Of a stretch of 55,869 nt of DNA, positions 52,777 through 55,869 are shown in pieces. Numbering within the stretch: the stretch's first letter is position 1; every line of letters starts with the position of its first letter. The DNA is taken from assembly GCA_001604405.1 (NCBI GenBank), contig LVBL01000050.1, positions 1 to 55,869 on the forward strand, in the 5' to 3' direction. The notes under the pieces were generated by a model, which worked only from the letters and a program-made list of their open reading frames with translations, was not told where the DNA came from and searched no databases. The stretch comes from Spirochaetales bacterium Spiro_10 (GTDB lineage Bacteria; Spirochaetota; Spirochaetia; Treponematales; Treponemataceae). The translations under genes were made by a program, and so were the position numbers.

Positions 52777-53244
52777 TTACGACGGAAAGAGGAACTCGCC
52801 CTCCCAGTCGAAGGCGCCGCTTTCCTCGTAGCAGGCCGGCCAGTGCGCGCACCAGTCGGGCACGCGGGCGTCCCTGATCCGGTCCGAGCTCGGGTGATAG
52901 GGCTTGATGTCGAGCACGGGGCTTTCGTGGTCCGCGTCGATCCAGGCGAGCGAGACGGTCCCCTTTTTCTCGTCGACGGCGACGATCTCGGCGACGCTCA
53001 TCGCGATTCCGTTCGGCCGCCAGGGCGATCGCGTGGCGAATATGCCGAGGCTGTCCGGGGCGAGCCGGTAGGGCTTGGGCGTGGTCAGGGCGCTTCCGTC
53101 CCAGTCCGGCACCTCGTGGGGATGCCAGAGCACGACGACGTGGCTGAACCCGCGCAAACCCGAAAGCCCCGTCGCGTATTCGTCCGCGAGCTCAACGGCG
53201 AAGCCCTCCTGGGCCCGAATCGATCCGATTGCCTTCATTTCCAT
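52777..53244 (-). CDS. trmO: tRNA (N6-threonylcarbamoyladenosine-A37) methyltransferase, TrmO/TsaA family
   Basis: 155 residues. The family signature is GIFATRSPWRPNGIAMSVAEIV and LDIKPYHPSSDRI near the C-terminus. TrmO uses SAM to methylate t6A at position 37 of some tRNAs. The length fits short TrmO proteins without the C-terminal extension. GGGAGG seven bases before ATG 53244 supports the start. It is convergent with the AraC gene. Confidence 0.88.
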   Translation of the reverse strand: MEMKAIGSIRAQEGFAVELADEYATGLSGLRGFSHVVVLWHPHEVPDWDGSALTTPKPYRLAPDSLGIFATRSPWRPNGIAMSVAEIVAVDEKKGTVSLAWIDADHESPVLDIKPYHPSSDRIRDARVPDWCAHWPACYEESGAFDWEGEFLFPS

Positions 53245-53351
53245 ACGAAACCTCCCGTAGTCCTGTGCAGGCTACGGGTTCAGTATGCGGTCGATCGCCC
53301 GGACGATCCTTGACGGAACGCGCTCCCGGGATGACAAAACCGGCGATTTCG

Positions 53352-53381
53352 TTGATTTCGGCAGGATACATGTGGTAAACT
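53352..53381 (+). promoter_or_regulatory. Predicted promoter of the surface protein gene
   Basis: The -35 is TTGATT (53352-53357), the spacer 18 bp and the -10 TAAACT (53376-53381). A leader of about 58 nt ends in AGGAGG before ATG 53446. Confidence 0.5.
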
Positions 53382-53445
53382 TACAGTAATCGGATGTACG
53401 GCGTCCCCGTATGGGGAAACGACGTGCCTCCAGGAGGGTACTTGT

Positions 53446-54606
53446 ATGACGCGACTGAATCAACCCAAACTGTACGCTTTCTTATTTTTAATAGTTGTTA
53501 TCTCGACCGGGGCATGGGGACAGGTTGCTGTAGTAACGCCGCCGACTATATCCGGACCGATTACTAGTGATCCATCATTTAACGATGCAATTTTCAGTAG
53601 TTTGGCTCAGGATCTCGAAGATGAGATTAATTTGTTTTCTAGTGAAATCACAGAATATACTAACATACCGAATGTCGCTTCTGGCTTCGCGAATGCTGGC
53701 GCGGCGACCGCCCAGGAAGGCTTCCTTCGCGCTTCCCACGACATCAAGGTTTTTTCGATTTCACTCGGGTCTTCGGTTGCGGTAACACTTCCGAGTCTTT
53801 CCTTTCTCAGCAAGGTCGACTCGGCCAACTTTATCGAGGACGAAGGTGACGTCTACGCGGGTATCGCGACCCAGCCCCTCAACGTCACGGCGACCTTCAA
53901 CCTCGGTTTTCTCGTTTCGGGACTCCGGGGAATGGCTAAGTTTGGCTACGCGGATATCCCCGAAGGGCTTCTCGGCGAAGGCTATGCCTTCAATGCCCTC
54001 TCGGTCGGCGCCGGCCTGAGCTACCAGCTCATCGAACCGAAGTCCGTCCCACTCGGGGTGGTTCGCTGGCGCGGCCTCGCCGTGGCGAGCGGCCTCTTTT
54101 ACCAGCGGAATACCACCGAGATCGGCATTACCGACACGGGCGACATCGGTATTAGTCAAGTTATAACTACAAATGATATCGGTTTAGGCGGAACGACTGT
54201 GATCGGTACTGTTAGCTCTGCCCCAACCATCGTTGCCTCGGTCGAGTCGTCTACCTACACGATACCGCTCCAGGTGAGCACCGGACTGCGCCTTCTCTAC
54301 ATCATCGACCTGAACGTCGGCGCGGGCGTGGACATCGTCTTCGGGCAGGGGAAGATCAACCTTAAGTCGACTCAAGATTTGGAGTTTGAAGTTGATCCTG
54401 CGTACGCAGACCAAATATACGTAACACCCGGATCGGTAAATATTGCCACAACTACGAGCGGGGATCCCGATTTCATGCGGCCGCACGTCATGGCGAGCCT
54501 CGGCGTCGCGATGGGACCGGTGCGGATCGAGGTACCGTTCAAGTATTACTTTGACAAGGAAGGGAATACCTACGTGACCGGCGTTACCCTCGGCGTGTTG
54601 TTCTGA
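53446..54606 (+). CDS. Exported surface protein, possibly Lsa36-like
   Basis: 386 residues. A signal peptide (KLYAFLFLIVVISTGAWGQ) is followed by beta-rich sequence (VTATFNLGFLVSGLRGMAKFG, SVGAGLSYQLIE, VSTGLRLLYIIDLNVGAG) and a C-terminal strand (TYVTGVTLGVLF), consistent with an outer-membrane barrel. The pattern recalls Lsa36-type spirochaete surface proteins, by eye only. AGGAGGGT precedes the ATG. Three stretches (53446-53695, about 54140-54240, about 54365-54465) are much richer in A and T than the rest and encode Thr/Ile/Asn-rich loops, suggesting a mosaic origin. Confidence 0.78.
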   Translation: MTRLNQPKLYAFLFLIVVISTGAWGQVAVVTPPTISGPITSDPSFNDAIFSSLAQDLEDEINLFSSEITEYTNIPNVASGFANAGAATAQEGFLRASHDIKVFSISLGSSVAVTLPSLSFLSKVDSANFIEDEGDVYAGIATQPLNVTATFNLGFLVSGLRGMAKFGYADIPEGLLGEGYAFNALSVGAGLSYQLIEPKSVPLGVVRWRGLAVASGLFYQRNTTEIGITDTGDIGISQVITTNDIGLGGTTVIGTVSSAPTIVASVESSTYTIPLQVSTGLRLLYIIDLNVGAGVDIVFGQGKINLKSTQDLEFEVDPAYADQIYVTPGSVNIATTTSGDPDFMRPHVMASLGVAMGPVRIEVPFKYYFDKEGNTYVTGVTLGVLF

Positions 54607-54647
54607 CAAGCGAGGCGTTAGCGCGTGAAGCGCGGCGCGTACAAGAT

Positions 54648-54680
54648 AAAGCCGTCCGGACAGCCGGACGGCTTTTTTGT
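54648..54680 (+). terminator. Rho-independent terminator after the surface protein
   Basis: GCCGTCCGG (54651-54659), loop ACAG and CCGGACGGC (54664-54672) form a perfect 9-bp stem followed by six T. AAA on the left gives a weaker T run in the opposite direction, so it may also stop transcription coming from carB. Confidence 0.9.
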
Positions 54681-54684
54681 TTTC

Positions 54685-55869
54685 TTACTTCGCGAAGACG
54701 GCCGCGATGTTGACCGGCTCGAGCACGCGGTCGACGCCGCGCTCGAGACAACTCGCAAGGGCCTTCGCCGTGTCGAGCGAGGTGAGGCAGGCGCAGTTGT
54801 GCTCGACGGCGCCGCGCCGGATGCGGAAACCGTCCCGGCTCCGGTCGCGCCCGCGCGTCGGTGTGTTGATGACGAGCGAGAGCTCGCCCGCCTTGAGGGC
54901 GTCCATGATGTTCGGCGAACTCTCGGAGGGCTTTCCGATCGAGCCCGCCTCGATGCCGTGTTCCATGAGATACGACCTCGTGCCCGCGGTGGCGAGAATG
55001 CGGAAGCCCGCGCGCGCGTACCGTTCCACGACCGGCAGGGCCTCTGCCCAGTCGCGTTCCCTGAGGCTCACGGCGACCGTTCCCTTGTAGGTGCCGTCGT
55101 CCTTCATCCGGATCTTCATGCCGGAGGCGCGGAAGCCCTTGTAGAGCGCCTCCTCCCAATTCCGGGCGATGCCGAGCGCCTCGCCCGTCGATTTCATCTC
55201 GGGGCCGAGGGCGGTCTCAACGCCGTAGAGCTTCTCGAAGCTGAAGACCGGCATCTTCACCGCGTAGTATTCCGACTCGCGGTACACCCCCGTCCCGTAG
55301 CCCATGTCGGCGAGCTTCTCGCCGAACATGCACCGGGTCGCGAGATCGACGATCGGCACGCCGGTCACCTTGCTGATGTAGGGGACCGTGCGGCTAGAGC
55401 GCGGATTGACCTCGATGACGTAGACGTCGTCGCCCTTCGCGATGAACTGTATGTTGATGAGCCCGATGACGTTGAGCTCCCGCGCGAGGCGGGCCGAGTA
55501 GTCGGCCATCTTCGCCTTCTGCTCTTTCGTGAGGCTCGGCGCGGGATATACCGAGATTGAGTCGCCCGAGTGGACGCCCGTCCGCTCGACGTGTTCCATG
55601 ATGCCGGGTATGAGTATGTCCGTTCCGTCGCACACCGCGTCGACCTCGGCTTCGGTTCCCTCAATATACTTGTCGACGAGGATCGGGTTCTCCTGCGCGA
55701 CGCGGTTGATGATCTCCATGAACTCGGCGACGTCGTCGTCCGAGTAGGCGATCTCCATGCCCTGTCCGCCGAGCACGTACGAGGGCCTGACGAGCACGGG
55801 GTAGCCGAGCTCGCGCGCCGTCGCTATCGCCTCGTCCGTCGTGAACACGGTCTTTCCCGCGGCCCGGGG
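54685..55869 (-). CDS. carB: Carbamoyl-phosphate synthase large subunit, C-terminal part (partial)
   Basis: The last 394 or so codons are present; the gene continues past the right edge. The visible part is the second ATP-grasp unit (YPVLVRPSYVLGGQGMEIAYS, YVIEVNPRSSRTVPYISKVTG) and the C-terminal MGS-like allosteric domain (GFRILATAGTRSYLMEHGI, VINTPTRGRDRSRDGFRIRRGAVEHN). CarB uses bicarbonate, ammonia and two ATP to make carbamoyl phosphate for pyrimidine and arginine synthesis. No internal break is seen. Confidence 0.96.
   Translation of the reverse strand, partial: PRAAGKTVFTTDEAIATARELGYPVLVRPSYVLGGQGMEIAYSDDDVAEFMEIINRVAQENPILVDKYIEGTEAEVDAVCDGTDILIPGIMEHVERTGVHSGDSISVYPAPSLTKEQKAKMADYSARLARELNVIGLINIQFIAKGDDVYVIEVNPRSSRTVPYISKVTGVPIVDLATRCMFGEKLADMGYGTGVYRESEYYAVKMPVFSFEKLYGVETALGPEMKSTGEALGIARNWEEALYKGFRASGMKIRMKDDGTYKGTVAVSLRERDWAEALPVVERYARAGFRILATAGTRSYLMEHGIEAGSIGKPSESSPNIMDALKAGELSLVINTPTRGRDRSRDGFRIRRGAVEHNCACLTSLDTAKALASCLERGVDRVLEPVNIAAVFAK

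Noticed and set aside
1-55869. tRNA, rRNA, prophage, insertion sequence or toxin-antitoxin genes
   Set aside because: No transposase, integrase, conserved tRNA T-loop or rRNA sequence, or typical toxin pair was found in either strand; gaps between genes are too short.
1-55869. Sigma-54 (-24/-12) promoters for genes near rpoN
   Set aside because: No convincing TGGCAC-N5-TTGC match was seen by eye; a pattern search would be needed to exclude weaker ones.

Overview
The window looks like a chromosomal segment of a GC-rich spirochaete (treponeme or spirochaeta relative). This is inferred from gene content: a giant coiled-coil protein of the SpiroCoCo type, an HPr/HPr-kinase pair beside rpoN, CarD, several signal-peptide beta-barrel proteins and lipoproteins, and a multi-domain acyl-CoA dehydratase activase. 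No rRNA, tRNA, CRISPR, insertion sequence or prophage was seen. Genes are dense on both strands and often overlap by 4-26 bases.

Layout. 1-7.9 kb: a partial minus-strand gene, a 4-TM PAS protein and a DUF1015 protein (minus), then rpoN-hpf-hprK-ptsH-sensor fragment-holA (plus). 7.9-11.7 kb: uvrC and a translationally overlapping outer-membrane protein (minus). 11.7-16.2 kb: a LamG/FN3-like secreted protein and a long TPR protein. 16.2-20.5 kb: an M24 peptidase, a divergent sugar-symporter-like MFS carrier and murJ. 20.6-26.6 kb: a 1497-residue CoA-dehydratase activase and an exported Cys/His protein. 26.6-33.0 kb: an operon of TPR protein, barrel-like protein, exbB, exbD, tonB-like and HAD phosphatase. 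33.1-38.1 kb: SpiroCoCo, then carD-ispD-ispF read from the other strand. 38.1-45.0 kb: an orphan peptide-binding protein with a conserved spirochaetal-type partner, a small outer-membrane protein, two probable lipoproteins and an NAD-dependent epimerase. 45.1-47.4 kb: a GH13 amylase and a TetR regulator with a set of shared palindromic operators. 47.4-53.2 kb: a zinc-ribbon membrane protein, a GNAT acetyltransferase, an HD phosphohydrolase, asnB with a leader attenuator, a small exported protein, a Rob-like AraC regulator and TrmO. 53.4-55.9 kb: a mosaic surface protein, a terminator and the 3' half of carB.

How parts work together. The rpoN-hpf-hprK-ptsH order recalls the proteobacterial rpoN-hpf-ptsN-npr cluster and suggests a regulatory rather than a sugar-transport PTS. 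The ExbB/ExbD/TonB set supplies proton-driven energy to the outer membrane, with its barrel and TPR partners in the same operon. The TetR repressor can be read as controlling itself and the amylase: the same palindrome fills the 17-bp spacer of both predicted promoters.

A window-wide signal is that about nine genes without a convincing Shine-Dalgarno have a sigma70-like -10 ending 5-8 bases before the start codon, so their mRNAs may be leaderless. Genes inside operons mostly have good Shine-Dalgarno sites. All calls are by eye; no searches were run.
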